Positions 26,481 to 36,540 of a stretch of DNA of 37,290 bases are shown in pieces (position 1 is the first letter of the stretch; every line of letters begins with the position of its first letter). A program made the position numbers and the translations under genes. The stretch spans positions 1 to 37,290 of the forward strand of contig SKIZ01000158.1 in NCBI GenBank assembly GCA_007116135.1. Reading direction: 5' to 3'. The notes beneath the pieces were generated by a model, which had not been told where the DNA came from, ran no database searches, and saw only the letters and a list, made by a program, of their open reading frames with translations. This DNA comes from Burkholderiaceae bacterium (GTDB lineage Bacteria; Pseudomonadota; Gammaproteobacteria; Burkholderiales; Burkholderiaceae_B).

Positions 26481-27764
26481 ATGAAACTCGAAACCATTGC
26501 CGTGCACGGCGGCTTTAGCCCCGACCCCACCACCAAAGCGGTGGCCGTACCGATCTATCAAACCGTCGCCTACGCCTTTGACAACGCCCAACATGGCGCT
26601 GACTTGTTTGACCTGAAGGTGCCCGGCAACATCTATACCCGGATCATGAATCCAACCAACGATGTGCTGGAAAAAAGAGTCGCTGAGCTAGAAGGCGGTA
26701 TCGCGGGCCTGGCTGTCGCCTCCGGCATGTCAGCCATCAGTTATGCGATTCAAACAATCACCGAGGCCGGTGACAACATCATTTCAGCCAGCACGCTCTA
26801 CGGCGGGACCTACAACCTATTTGCCCACACCATGCCGCAGCAAGGCATCGAGGTGCGCTTTGCCGATTCACGTGATCCAGCCAGTTTTGCAAGCCTAATC
26901 GACGACAAGACCAAAGCCATCTACTGCGAGTCTATTGGCAATCCACTGGGCAATGTGACCGATATCGCCGCCCTTGCCAAGGTGGCCCATGACCACGGCA
27001 TACCGCTGATTGTTGACAATACCGTGCCAAGCCCAGCTCTTTTGCGACCCATCGAGCATGGCGCTGACATCGTGGTCCATTCCCTGACCAAATACATGGG
27101 TGGACACGGCACGACTGTGGCCGGCGTCATTGTCGATAGTGGCAAGTTCCCCTGGGCGCAGCACAAAGAGCGGTTTAAGCGTTTGAATGAACCAGACGTG
27201 AGCTACCACGGGGTGGTCTACACCGAAGCGCTAGGACCGGCGGCTTTTATCGGTCGAGCCCGTGTGGTGCCCTTGCGAAACACGGGCGCGGCGCTGTCGC
27301 CCTTTAACGCCTTTTTAATTCTGCAGGGTATCGAGACGTTGGCCCTGCGCATGGAGCGTATCTGCGAGAACACGCTGCACATTGCCAAGTACCTTGAGCA
27401 ACACGATAAAGTTGCCAGCGTACAATACGCGGGCCTGCCCAACCATCCTGATCATGCGATCGTGCAGCGGCAAATGAATGGCAAAGCCTCAGGGATTTTG
27501 TCGTTTGAACTCAAAGCACCCCCAGGGCAAGCACGCGCAGCCGGTGCGCGCTTTCTCGATGCTCTAGAACTCTTTACCCGTCTAGTCAATATTGGTGATG
27601 CGAAATCGCTAGCAACGCACCCGGCATCGACCACGCACCGACAGCTTGATGGGCCAGAACTGGAAAAAGCAGGCGTCTCCGAGGGCATGGTGCGCTTAGC
27701 CGTTGGGATCGAGCACATCGATGACTTGATGGTCGATCTCCAACAGGCACTAGACCAGGTCTAG
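26481..27764 (+). CDS. O-acetylhomoserine aminocarboxypropyltransferase/cysteine synthase (MetY-like)
   Basis: ATG 26481, RBS CAGGAG 26468-26473; MKLETIAVHGGFSPDPTTKAVAVPIYQTVAYAFDNAQHGADLFDLKVPGNIYTRIMNPTN, VVHSLTKYMGGHGT PLP-Lys region. Confidence 0.92.
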   Translation: MKLETIAVHGGFSPDPTTKAVAVPIYQTVAYAFDNAQHGADLFDLKVPGNIYTRIMNPTNDVLEKRVAELEGGIAGLAVASGMSAISYAIQTITEAGDNIISASTLYGGTYNLFAHTMPQQGIEVRFADSRDPASFASLIDDKTKAIYCESIGNPLGNVTDIAALAKVAHDHGIPLIVDNTVPSPALLRPIEHGADIVVHSLTKYMGGHGTTVAGVIVDSGKFPWAQHKERFKRLNEPDVSYHGVVYTEALGPAAFIGRARVVPLRNTGAALSPFNAFLILQGIETLALRMERICENTLHIAKYLEQHDKVASVQYAGLPNHPDHAIVQRQMNGKASGILSFELKAPPGQARAAGARFLDALELFTRLVNIGDAKSLATHPASTTHRQLDGPELEKAGVSEGMVRLAVGIEHIDDLMVDLQQALDQV

Positions 27765-27765
27765 C

Positions 27766-28836
27766 CTATAACTGCAGCGCCTTGAGCAGCGCGGCAGTGA
27801 CGCTTTGCGTTGTTGCCGCGCCGCCCAAGTCGCGCGTGTGGTTGGCCGGGTTGGCTGTGACTACCTCGATGGCAGCCATCAATCGTTGAGCCAAGGCGGG
27901 TTGCTCCAAGTGCTCAAGCAGCATCACAGCTGACCAGAATGTCCCAATCGGATTGGCCAACCCTTTACCCATGATGTCAAAGGCTGAGCCATGAATTGGC
28001 TCAAACATCGAGGGATAGCGCCGCTCGGGATCAATATTGCCGGTTGGCGCAATACCGAGGCTGCCTGCCAATGCAGCAGCCAAATCACTCAAAATGTCGG
28101 CATGCAAGTTTGACGCCACCATCGTATCGAGCGTCTCGGGCTTATTGACCATACGCGCGGTCATGGCGTCGACCAACTCTTTGTCCCAAGTCACATCGGG
28201 ATAATCCTTGGCAACCTCGCTTGCGATCTCATCCCACATCACCATCGCATGTCGTTGCGCATTTGACTTGGTTACCACCGTTAGTTGCTTGCGCGCACGC
28301 GAGCGCGCCAATTCAAAGGCATAGCGAATGATTCGGGTGACGCCGGCGCGAGTCATCACGCTTAAGTCAGTGGCGACCTCAATCGGATGGCCTTGATGCA
28401 CTCGCCCGCCAACACCGGCATATTCGCCTTCGGTGTTTTCTCGCACAATGACCCAATCGAGGTCACCCGGTTTGCAGCGCTTGAGCGGCGCATCGATGCC
28501 CGACAAAATTCGGGTTGGGCGCACATTGGCGTATTGATCCAGCCCCTGGCAAATCTTCAGGCGCAAGCCCCACAGGGTAATGTGATCTGCAATGGCAGGA
28601 TCACCGGCGGACCCAAACAAGATGGCGTCAAACGGCTTGAGCTGCTGCACGCCGTCCTCGGGCATCATGACCCCGTGGGTCCGGTAGTAGTCACCACCCC
28701 AGTCAAACACCGTGAATTCAAACTCGACATCTTGCACACTAGCTGCCAGGGCGCTTAAGACCCGTTGGCCTTGAGGAATCACTTCCTTGCCAATGCCGTC
28801 ACCCGGTATGGCTGCGATACGATATTTTTTTGTCAT
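27766..28836 (-). CDS. Tartrate dehydrogenase / D-malate / isopropylmalate dehydrogenase family protein
   Basis: 356 aa; AIPGDGIGKEV, VIVRENTEGEYAGVGGRVH, SNLHADILSDLAAALAGSLGIAPTGNIDPERRYPSMFEPIHGSAFDI. Confidence 0.9.
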   Translation of the reverse strand: MTKKYRIAAIPGDGIGKEVIPQGQRVLSALAASVQDVEFEFTVFDWGGDYYRTHGVMMPEDGVQQLKPFDAILFGSAGDPAIADHITLWGLRLKICQGLDQYANVRPTRILSGIDAPLKRCKPGDLDWVIVRENTEGEYAGVGGRVHQGHPIEVATDLSVMTRAGVTRIIRYAFELARSRARKQLTVVTKSNAQRHAMVMWDEIASEVAKDYPDVTWDKELVDAMTARMVNKPETLDTMVASNLHADILSDLAAALAGSLGIAPTGNIDPERRYPSMFEPIHGSAFDIMGKGLANPIGTFWSAVMLLEHLEQPALAQRLMAAIEVVTANPANHTRDLGGAATTQSVTAALLKALQL

Positions 28837-28928
28837 ACGAAAATAAAGTCAATTGGAATCAGAATAGCTTAGCAGGTTGCAGGCCCTGTATTAACATGAT
28901 GCTTCGCCTTTCTTAACCGATCACATCG

Positions 28929-30005
28929 ATGTTGCGCCCTTTTTTCAGACGAATCGACCAGTTGCGCCGCCAATACTCCCAAACGATCGGCCGCTGGTTC
29001 TACAAAACGATTGGTCATGATCCTTTTCTAAGCGATGCGTCGCTGCCGATCGATCAAATCAGACATATTCTGGTGCTGCGCAACAACAAGCGCATTGGCA
29101 ACATGTATTTTTTGCTGCCATTCATGCATGGACTCAGAGGGCTGTTTCCTCGTGCCAAAATTGAACTCATGCTCATAGATGCCTCTCAGACGCAAGTCTT
29201 TAACCACTTGCCGATCGATCAAATCCATGTCTCAAACTTCTCATTTCGCAAGGCTTGGGCGTGGCTTAAGATGCTGCGCCAACAGCGCCAAGTGGTGTAT
29301 GACTTAATCCTCATGCCACACGGCTCGGCGACAGATATGCTGCTTGGTGCACTGCTGCATGCCCGCAACAAAGTCACCGACCGTAACGAGGAAAACGCCT
29401 CTGTCTATCGGCACGCCATCGAGGTGCCCCAGGCAAGCCCGCATGCGGCACTCACGCCGCTTGCGCTGCTTGCGGCAATGAGCAACCAAAGTGACATACC
29501 CATTGAGCACCACATGGTGTTGACCGCCCAAGAGACGCAAGCTGCAAAAGCCACGGTGACTGCCTTACGTGGCCAGTCGCGCTATTGCATTGCGTACTTT
29601 CGAGGTGCGCGCGGCAAGAAAGTGATCCCTGACAGTCAGTGGCGCCAGATTCGCGAGGACTTCGATCAGTGCGCGCCTGGCGAGATTTGCTGGGTGGAGA
29701 TACTCAGTCCAGACGTCACCCGGGCGCTTTCGCCCGAGACACAAACCTGGCAAAGCAGCAATTTACGCGAGTTAGCCGCGTTTCTGGCGGCCTGCGACTT
29801 ATTTATCTGCGGCGATACCGGCCCGCTTCATCTGGCAGATGCCGCTGGCGCCCGGTGTGTCGGGCTGTTTAATGCCACCTCGCCGACTCAATATGGCTGC
29901 CTCGGGCGGGCCTGCACCAATATCACCGACTTCACGCAGATTGACCACCTGCAGCTGCTAAAAGACGCGATAGAGAGACGCCCAATGAGCGCAAGCGCCT
30001 CATGA
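28929..30005 (+). CDS. Glycosyltransferase family 9 (heptosyltransferase-like)
   Basis: 358 aa; ILVLRNNKRIGNMYFLLPFMHGLRGLFPRAKIELM, LAAFLAACDLFICGDTGPLHLADAAGARCVGLFNATSPTQYG. Confidence 0.85.
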   Translation: MLRPFFRRIDQLRRQYSQTIGRWFYKTIGHDPFLSDASLPIDQIRHILVLRNNKRIGNMYFLLPFMHGLRGLFPRAKIELMLIDASQTQVFNHLPIDQIHVSNFSFRKAWAWLKMLRQQRQVVYDLILMPHGSATDMLLGALLHARNKVTDRNEENASVYRHAIEVPQASPHAALTPLALLAAMSNQSDIPIEHHMVLTAQETQAAKATVTALRGQSRYCIAYFRGARGKKVIPDSQWRQIREDFDQCAPGEICWVEILSPDVTRALSPETQTWQSSNLRELAAFLAACDLFICGDTGPLHLADAAGARCVGLFNATSPTQYGCLGRACTNITDFTQIDHLQLLKDAIERRPMSASAS

Positions 30006-31252
30006 AGGTTTTTTATGGCTGGAAAATGGCGTTTGCCGCCAGTGGGCTGCAAATCATTCAAGCCATGTTGTTGTTTCAGGCGTTTGGCGCCTACGTTGCC
30101 GTGCTCACCACCGAGATGGGTTGGAGCAAAACGTCATTGTCAGCGGCCTCAGCCATGCTCTCGCTCGAGGCGGCCCTGCTTGGCCCGATCGTCGGTTGGT
30201 TTCTGGATCGATTTGGCGCCAAAGGCGTCATAAAAATCGGCATATTGATGTTCGGCTTAGGCTTTATCGGCATGAGCCAAATCGAAACACTCACTGGCTT
30301 TTACCTATCCATTGCGGTGATTGCCGTGGGGGCGTCAATGGCTGGCTACTTCCCACTGAACGTCGCCGTCATTCAGTGGTTTGAGAAGAAGCGGGCGCGA
30401 GCGCTATCGATTGTGGGCCTAGGCTTTGCGCTCGGTGGCGTGTTTGTGCCCGTTGTGGCCGGTGCAATCGAGATGTTCGGCTGGCGTGCCACCGCGATGG
30501 GCTGCGGCATTGCTGCCATTGTCGTGGGATACCCGCTGGCAAATCTGTTTCGACGCCGTCCCGAGGATTACGGCGAGTTTGTCGATGGCATTGATCCAAA
30601 TAGCGCAGCCGCTGCCTCAAGCAAGTCGGCAAACTCAAGCCCTGAGCCTGATTTCACTGCACGAGAAGCGCTGCAGACGCGCGCGTTTTGGTTATTGGCT
30701 GTGGGCCACGCATTAGCCTTGGTGGTGGTGATGGCTGTCAACACCCACGCCATTAACCACATGCGCATCGCGCTAGGCTACAGCATCTCGCAGGCGTCGT
30801 TTTTCATCATGCTCATGACCATGTTCCAAGTCTTGGGCGTTTTGGCCGGTGGTTACCTAGGCGACAAATTCGACAAACGCATCATGGCAGCCGGTTGCAT
30901 GTTGCTGCATGCGCTGGCGATGTTCTTTTTGACCTATGCAACCTCGGCTGCTGAATTGGTCTTTTTTGCAATCACACACGGTTTGGCTTGGGGGCTACGT
31001 GGCCCCTTCATGCAAGCCATTCGAGCTGATTATTTTGGGCGACGTGCCATCGGCATGATTTTAGGCATATCAGCGATGGTGGCAGCCGTTGGGCAAATGC
31101 TCGGTCCACTATTGGCCGGGTTTCTCGGTGACCTCACAGGCAACTACGTCCTTGGATTCAATGTGTTGTCAGTCATTGCGCTTGCCGGCGCAGTTGTCTT
31201 TTGGCTGGCCAAGCCACCCCAGAGCAGGAGCGTGAGTGCACAAGTGGTTTAA
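30002..31252 (+). CDS. MFS transporter
   Basis: 416 aa, about 12 TM segments; GWFLDRFGAKGVIKIG and GGYLGDKFDKRIMAAG loops. 4-nt overlap with the GT9 gene. Confidence 0.9.
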   Translation: MKVFYGWKMAFAASGLQIIQAMLLFQAFGAYVAVLTTEMGWSKTSLSAASAMLSLEAALLGPIVGWFLDRFGAKGVIKIGILMFGLGFIGMSQIETLTGFYLSIAVIAVGASMAGYFPLNVAVIQWFEKKRARALSIVGLGFALGGVFVPVVAGAIEMFGWRATAMGCGIAAIVVGYPLANLFRRRPEDYGEFVDGIDPNSAAAASSKSANSSPEPDFTAREALQTRAFWLLAVGHALALVVVMAVNTHAINHMRIALGYSISQASFFIMLMTMFQVLGVLAGGYLGDKFDKRIMAAGCMLLHALAMFFLTYATSAAELVFFAITHGLAWGLRGPFMQAIRADYFGRRAIGMILGISAMVAAVGQMLGPLLAGFLGDLTGNYVLGFNVLSVIALAGAVVFWLAKPPQSRSVSAQVV

Positions 31253-31326
31253 ACAACTGGAACAAGCCGCTTGACTCCGGTATAACCTAGTACTCTACTT
31301 TTTCGCCAATAAACAGGCTGTTGATT

Positions 31327-31863
31327 ATGACTGCATCGGACACAAGCACTGCAAGCTGGAAGCAAGACATCTTCGAGGTTCTTAAGGAGGGCAACATCGA
31401 ACAGGTGACCTACGTACCTGATGCCGGACATGCCCACGTGATTGCCAAAGCCCACGCCGACCCCGGCATGAAGGCTGTCGTCTTGACCACCGAGGAAGAA
31501 GGCGTGGCGGTGAACACCGGCGCCTGGCTTGGTGGCCAGCGCGCCGCGCTTCTGATGCAAAGCAGTGGCGTTGGCAACTGCGTCAACATGTTTTCTCTGC
31601 TCCATAGCTGTCGCATCCCGTTTCTCACACTGATCACCATGCGCGGTGAATACGCCGAATTCAATGCCTGGCAGACCCCGATGAGCAAAGCCACTGAAAC
31701 CTGCCTGCAACTGATGGGCTTTCGGGTCTTGCGTGTCACTGAGCCCGGTGAAGTCCGAGAGGTCGTCTCAGCGGCGCTTGACGCTGCTTTTGAGGCAGGC
31801 GAGCAAGTCGCCGTCTTGATTTCGCAGCGCCTCATTGGCCGCAAAAAATGGATCAAAGATTAA
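31327..31863 (+). CDS. Thiamine-pyrophosphate-binding protein, sulfopyruvate/phosphonopyruvate decarboxylase alpha-like
   Basis: ATG 31327; VTYVPDAGHAHVIAKAHADPGMKAVVLTTEEEGVAVNTGAWLGGQRAALLMQSSGVGNCVNMFSLLHSCRIPFLTLITMRG. Confidence 0.83.
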   Translation: MTASDTSTASWKQDIFEVLKEGNIEQVTYVPDAGHAHVIAKAHADPGMKAVVLTTEEEGVAVNTGAWLGGQRAALLMQSSGVGNCVNMFSLLHSCRIPFLTLITMRGEYAEFNAWQTPMSKATETCLQLMGFRVLRVTEPGEVREVVSAALDAAFEAGEQVAVLISQRLIGRKKWIKD

Positions 31864-31875
31864 GGAAGCTGCACT

Positions 31876-32457
31876 ATGACTGCCATCATCAACCGTCGTG
31901 ACTTTGTGACACAACTGACCAAAGCCTGCCCAGATGCGCTTATTGTGGCTGGCCTTGGATCGTCGACCTATGATCTATTTGCCGCCGGCGACCGTCCCAA
32001 TCATTTCTACCTGTGGGGTGCCATGGGTGGCGCACTTGGTATTGGTCTGGGACTGGCGTTGGCCCAACCATCGAAATCCGTGATCGTACTGACCGGCGAC
32101 GGTGAGCAATTGATGGGGTTGGGTTTGCTTGCCACCATCGGTGCACAACAACCCAAAAACCTGACCGTGGTGGTGCTTGATAACGGCCACTTTGGCGAAA
32201 CAGGTATGCAACGCAGTCACACCAGTCTAGGCACTGACTTGGTTGCGCTGGCCAAGGCCTGCTCGATTAGCGAAAGTCATCGCGTTATAGATTCGGATTC
32301 AATCGCTGCGATCAGCGCAGCAGTTAATACGCCTAGCCAGACGAGTTTTTTTCAAGTCTTGGTCAAAGCCGATGAGGTGCCGCGAGCACTGCCGCCGCGT
32401 GATGGCGTCTACATCAAAAACCGGTTTCGCGATCTGCTTGGTTTAGAGCCGCTGTAG
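31876..32457 (+). CDS. TPP-binding decarboxylase C-terminal domain, sulfopyruvate/phosphonopyruvate decarboxylase beta-like
   Basis: 193 aa; GAMGGALGIGLGLALAQPSKSVIVLTGDGEQLMGLGLLATIGAQQPKNLTVVVLDNGHFGETG (GDG...N TPP motif). Confidence 0.87.
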   Translation: MTAIINRRDFVTQLTKACPDALIVAGLGSSTYDLFAAGDRPNHFYLWGAMGGALGIGLGLALAQPSKSVIVLTGDGEQLMGLGLLATIGAQQPKNLTVVVLDNGHFGETGMQRSHTSLGTDLVALAKACSISESHRVIDSDSIAAISAAVNTPSQTSFFQVLVKADEVPRALPPRDGVYIKNRFRDLLGLEPL

Positions 32458-32480
32458 ACAATCAAGGCCCGCCTGCCGGC

Positions 32481-33560
32481 TTACTTCACCGGCTGGCGGA
32501 TCATCACCACCACTAGCGTGATGATCGTAATCGGCACCACAAAGCTGATCATGACTGAGGAATAAGCTGGAAGCGCTGCGTGCTGCTGTGCTCTCAGAAT
32601 CAAGTAGGCGACATAGGCCACGTAGTAGCCGACAAATACCGCGCCTTGCCACCTCGAGATCTCGCGGCCGACTATAAAAAATGGCAAGCAAGCAAAAAAC
32701 GCGGCCATCATGACCCACAAGTCAAAGTTCAGTACCGCTGTGGGCAATGCCAAACCGGCCGAGCCCGCCACCAAACCACCGAGACCCAGACACCCAAGCG
32801 TATTGAAGACGCAGCTGCCAATGATGTTGCCCACGGCCATGTCACGCTCACCCTTAAAGGCAGCCGCTAGCGTGGCGGCAACCTCTGGCAGTGAAGTGCC
32901 TGCTGCGACGATGGTCAAGCCAATGACTAACTCACTGACACCGAAGGCACGCGCAAAGATAACTGCAGACTCGACTAACCAATTTGACCCCAGAACCAGC
33001 ATAACCAGTCCGGCCACGCAAAACCAAACCTGCACATACCATTTGGATAGCCAACCATTGGAGCGCAGCGGGGCCATTTCTGCATCAAAGTCAGCTGTCT
33101 GGTTCGAAGGCGTTCGGCGTGCCTGAACCACCAAAAAAACCGTATAGAGCACTAACAGTCCGAACAGCACCGCCCCTTGGAAAAACGAAATTCGACCATC
33201 TAGACCAAACGCCATGAAAAGCGCGGCCGCGCCCAGCAAAATCGGCATCTCCTGGCGCACCACCTGGACATGAACCACGAGAGGGACCACCATGGCGCTC
33301 AAACCAAGGATCATCAAAATGTTGAAGATGTTGCTGCCCACCACATTGCCGACTGCCACATCGCTTTGTCCATTAAGGACAGCACCTACTGTGACAGCCA
33401 TCTCGGGTGCACTCGTTCCAAATGCAACGATCGTCAAGCCGATGACCAGCGGTGACAAGCCAAATGACAGCGCCAAGCGACTCGCACCGTTGACCAACGA
33501 ATTGGCCCCTAGCACCAGCAAAGCCAAACCAGCAACCAGAAAGAATAAAGCGGACAACAC
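32481..33560 (-). CDS. Calcium/sodium antiporter (CaCA family)
   Basis: 359 aa; two alpha repeats LVIGLTIVAFGTSAPEMAVTVGAVLNGQSDVAVGNVVGSNIFNILMILG and LVIGLTIVAAGTSLPEVAATLAAAFKGERDMAVGNIIGSCVFNTLGCLG. Confidence 0.93.
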   Translation of the reverse strand: MLSALFFLVAGLALLVLGANSLVNGASRLALSFGLSPLVIGLTIVAFGTSAPEMAVTVGAVLNGQSDVAVGNVVGSNIFNILMILGLSAMVVPLVVHVQVVRQEMPILLGAAALFMAFGLDGRISFFQGAVLFGLLVLYTVFLVVQARRTPSNQTADFDAEMAPLRSNGWLSKWYVQVWFCVAGLVMLVLGSNWLVESAVIFARAFGVSELVIGLTIVAAGTSLPEVAATLAAAFKGERDMAVGNIIGSCVFNTLGCLGLGGLVAGSAGLALPTAVLNFDLWVMMAAFFACLPFFIVGREISRWQGAVFVGYYVAYVAYLILRAQQHAALPAYSSVMISFVVPITIITLVVVMIRQPVK

Positions 33561-33639
33561 GTGTCGAACTCCGTTAGAGGCCCTTTAGGGGTGCACTATA
33601 CCGCTTGCCAGTGATTTATGCCGGGTACAACCCAGAGAC

Positions 33640-34971
33640 TCAATTCCGCTCACGCGTCGGTGGGCCAAACGTCTGGTGAACATACGCACTGACCTGGTCG
33701 GCATAGCTGACTTGCCATGAAAATTTGCGACTATCGTTAATGGCCACGACATTGACCACCACCAGAAAACTTGCCGCCAAGAGAAGGGGCTTAAGTAGCG
33801 AACCAATGGTTGGTTGCAGGATGCGCAACAGCCACAACCAAACCGGTATGAGCGCGGCTGGCAATATCAGAATCAGATGCCAGTAATTAAAGACCAAGGG
33901 TGCGAGTGCGGCACTGACCAAGGTCGCCAAAAAAGCACCCATGCTGTAGAGGCTTAGCCATCGGTGCGCATCAAACACTGCACCATCGCGACGATGCCAA
34001 TACCCACGCACCAGACGAAATAACATCACATTGGCCAGTAGCGCTATGAGCAGTGTCGCCGCACCGAGGGTCCACATCAGAACACGCCAAGCCCAAATCA
34101 GTGTCATCTCAATGAGGTGACTACTGGTTAGCCAGTCAAATCCGGCGTCATTGACCAGCTTGCTGGGAAAGGCCCAGGCGCCGTAGCGAAGCCAGTAAAT
34201 GATCGATTTCAAGACGGGATAGACGTTTGCAGCACCCCAACCGATATAACGGTCACGCACTGAGCCGCCTTGATGCTGGGCAATTTCAGGCGCTGCAAAC
34301 CACTGTGCCAAGTAAGGCAGCAACGACAATAGCGCGAGCATGACCGCTAGCGTCACGCCCCAAGCGTTGAGCCGGATCATCTGACGCCACCACAGGTAAA
34401 GACTGATCACGACCAATAGTGGCCAAGAGAAATGCAACTGGATGGCCAACGCAATCGACATCACATGACAGAAGGACCAAAACACACTGCGCTGGTCCTT
34501 TAAGCGCCAAGCGCTATAGAGGTGCAGGCCCGAACAAAAGATCAAGTAGGCAGGGTTGTAGAGCAAACTGTCAAATTGCACCCAAGGATTAAGCCACAAG
34601 AGCACGAGCAGCAACAGTCGCGGCATCATCTGACCAGGGACGGCTTGACGAATGACCGCATCGATCATCAAGTAGCCCCACAACCGGATTAGCGTGAGAA
34701 AAATAATCGGTGCGTAAGGTGAGTCCCAGAGCAAAAGCGGCAAAGCCACCACAACCGTTGACAGATAGCCCGGCACGTCACCGACCACACTGGCTGTGTT
34801 GCCCGTAATCGACCACACCCCCTGGTAGGCTGCCAAATAGCCGCGATGAATCATCTGCAGCTGATCACCGTCGATGATCTGATTGACCTGATACCAAACC
34901 GATAACGTCAAGCCAAGCAAAAGGCCTGCGCCAAACAATCGCTTCAGGTTTGCTTGATGATCAAGTGCCAT
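33640..34971 (-). CDS. Polytopic membrane protein, possibly GT-C type glycosyltransferase
   Basis: 443 aa, about 10-11 hydrophobic segments; no clear catalytic motif recognised. Confidence 0.7.
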   Translation of the reverse strand: MALDHQANLKRLFGAGLLLGLTLSVWYQVNQIIDGDQLQMIHRGYLAAYQGVWSITGNTASVVGDVPGYLSTVVVALPLLLWDSPYAPIIFLTLIRLWGYLMIDAVIRQAVPGQMMPRLLLLVLLWLNPWVQFDSLLYNPAYLIFCSGLHLYSAWRLKDQRSVFWSFCHVMSIALAIQLHFSWPLLVVISLYLWWRQMIRLNAWGVTLAVMLALLSLLPYLAQWFAAPEIAQHQGGSVRDRYIGWGAANVYPVLKSIIYWLRYGAWAFPSKLVNDAGFDWLTSSHLIEMTLIWAWRVLMWTLGAATLLIALLANVMLFRLVRGYWHRRDGAVFDAHRWLSLYSMGAFLATLVSAALAPLVFNYWHLILILPAALIPVWLWLLRILQPTIGSLLKPLLLAASFLVVVNVVAINDSRKFSWQVSYADQVSAYVHQTFGPPTRERN

Positions 34972-35013
34972 AAACGAGCATCGTCGAAATCAAAACCGTG
35001 ATTTTACAATGCC

Positions 35014-36432
35014 TCATCCATCACTCTTGGCGGTGTAACTCGGTATCTTGACCCGCGAAGTTAACCAGCCAATAGCCATACTGGCAATCACAGCGCCCAT
35101 CAGACCGATACGCAGCCCTGACTGAATGGAGAAATGTGCAATCGCGATACCCACCAATGCTGTACCCACAGCACTCCCAACGGCCCTGGTGGTTTGTACG
35201 AGTGCCGAGGCCATTCCCACATCGTGCCTTTGCACCAGCGTTTGACCAAACACGGTGAAATTCGTGAGTAAAAAGCCCAGACCAATGCCGCACAAGGTCA
35301 TCGTGGCCAGCATCATGGCAAACGACGTGGTGGCTGAAAATGTCAGTGCCATGGCACAGCCAACGGTCAACAAGGCACTGCCAAAGACCATTAACCGCTG
35401 TGGATTGGTGATGCGCGGCCAGAGTCGGCCATTGACGATGCTACCAATGGGTATCCCGACCACCAGTGGAACAATAACGAAACCGGTTTGGGTGGGTGTC
35501 CAGCCAAATACGTCCTGCAGCAACAAAGGAATGTAGAAAATCAACACAAACATGACCGCGCCCGCCAGCAGTGCGGCCAGATTGAGGTAGCGCATTTGTG
35601 GCGTCTGCAGAATGCGCAGCGGAAAAATGGGTGTGCTGGCTCGGCGCTCGACACGTATCAAAAATAGGCCCGCAAGCACCGAACTGACTATCAGCATGAT
35701 GGCCACTGAACTGGGCACTACCCTTGCTTGCATGGTCAGTAACTCAAGCCCAATTAATGGGGCGCCAACCACCCAAATCAACAACAGCGCGCCTAACCAG
35801 TCCAGGGTCAGCTTTTGATCACGAATGGGTTTGATCGAAGGGAAAAACCGAACAATCAAGTAATACGCCATGGCTGCAGTCAACGGGATTAAGAAAAACG
35901 CCGCGCGCCACCCCAATGTTTGTGTGACCAGACCACCAAGCACCGGCCCAATTCCACTGGCTACTGCGAAAGTCACTGACAAAACAACCAACCACTGCAC
36001 TCTTTGCTTGGGATCAGGAATCAAATCGGCAGGCGCGGCAAACGCCGTGGCGATCATCATGCCTCCGCCAATGCCCTGGAGCACGCGAAAGGCAATGAGC
36101 TGGAGCATAGACTGCGACAGACCAGACAAGGCTGATCCGAGTGCCACGAGAATCAATGACCACAACATCAGTCGCTTGCGACCATATAAGTCGCCTAGTC
36201 TGCCAAAAATGAGGATGGCCACCGCGCAGGCCAGAAAATAGCCCGTACCTACCCAGGCGTACAAGCTCAAGCCACCCAGTGTGTTGGCCACTTGTGGCAG
36301 GATGGTGCTGATGATGGTCGCATCAAACGCAACGATTGTCACCGTCATCGCCACACCCGAGAGCGCGACTAATAAGTCGCGCTTGCTGCGAGCGATTTCT
36401 GGCAAATTGGTTGGGGTTGACTCAGACGACAC
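35014..36432 (-). CDS. MFS transporter, DHA2/EmrB-QacA type
   Basis: 472 aa, about 14 hydrophobic segments; DATIISTILPQVANTLGGLSLYAWVGTGYFLACAVAILIFGRLGDLYGRKRLMLWSLILVALGSALSGLSQSM. Confidence 0.92.
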   Translation of the reverse strand: MSSESTPTNLPEIARSKRDLLVALSGVAMTVTIVAFDATIISTILPQVANTLGGLSLYAWVGTGYFLACAVAILIFGRLGDLYGRKRLMLWSLILVALGSALSGLSQSMLQLIAFRVLQGIGGGMMIATAFAAPADLIPDPKQRVQWLVVLSVTFAVASGIGPVLGGLVTQTLGWRAAFFLIPLTAAMAYYLIVRFFPSIKPIRDQKLTLDWLGALLLIWVVGAPLIGLELLTMQARVVPSSVAIMLIVSSVLAGLFLIRVERRASTPIFPLRILQTPQMRYLNLAALLAGAVMFVLIFYIPLLLQDVFGWTPTQTGFVIVPLVVGIPIGSIVNGRLWPRITNPQRLMVFGSALLTVGCAMALTFSATTSFAMMLATMTLCGIGLGFLLTNFTVFGQTLVQRHDVGMASALVQTTRAVGSAVGTALVGIAIAHFSIQSGLRIGLMGAVIASMAIGWLTSRVKIPSYTAKSDG

Positions 36433-36516
36433 AGGTCAATGAACGATCCACGTAAGTTGCTTTAGAACTCAGTATAGATCGATGACATCGTCACGGCGAT
36501 GCTGTGCTGCAACATA

Positions 36517-36540
36517 GGCGCGCGCCCAAAGAGGTGCGCC
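36517..36540 (-). other. GC-rich hairpin directly downstream of the small membrane protein gene
   Basis: GGCGCGC...GGTGCGCC self-complementary over 7 bp (one G-T); no T-tract on the minus strand. Confidence 0.4.
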
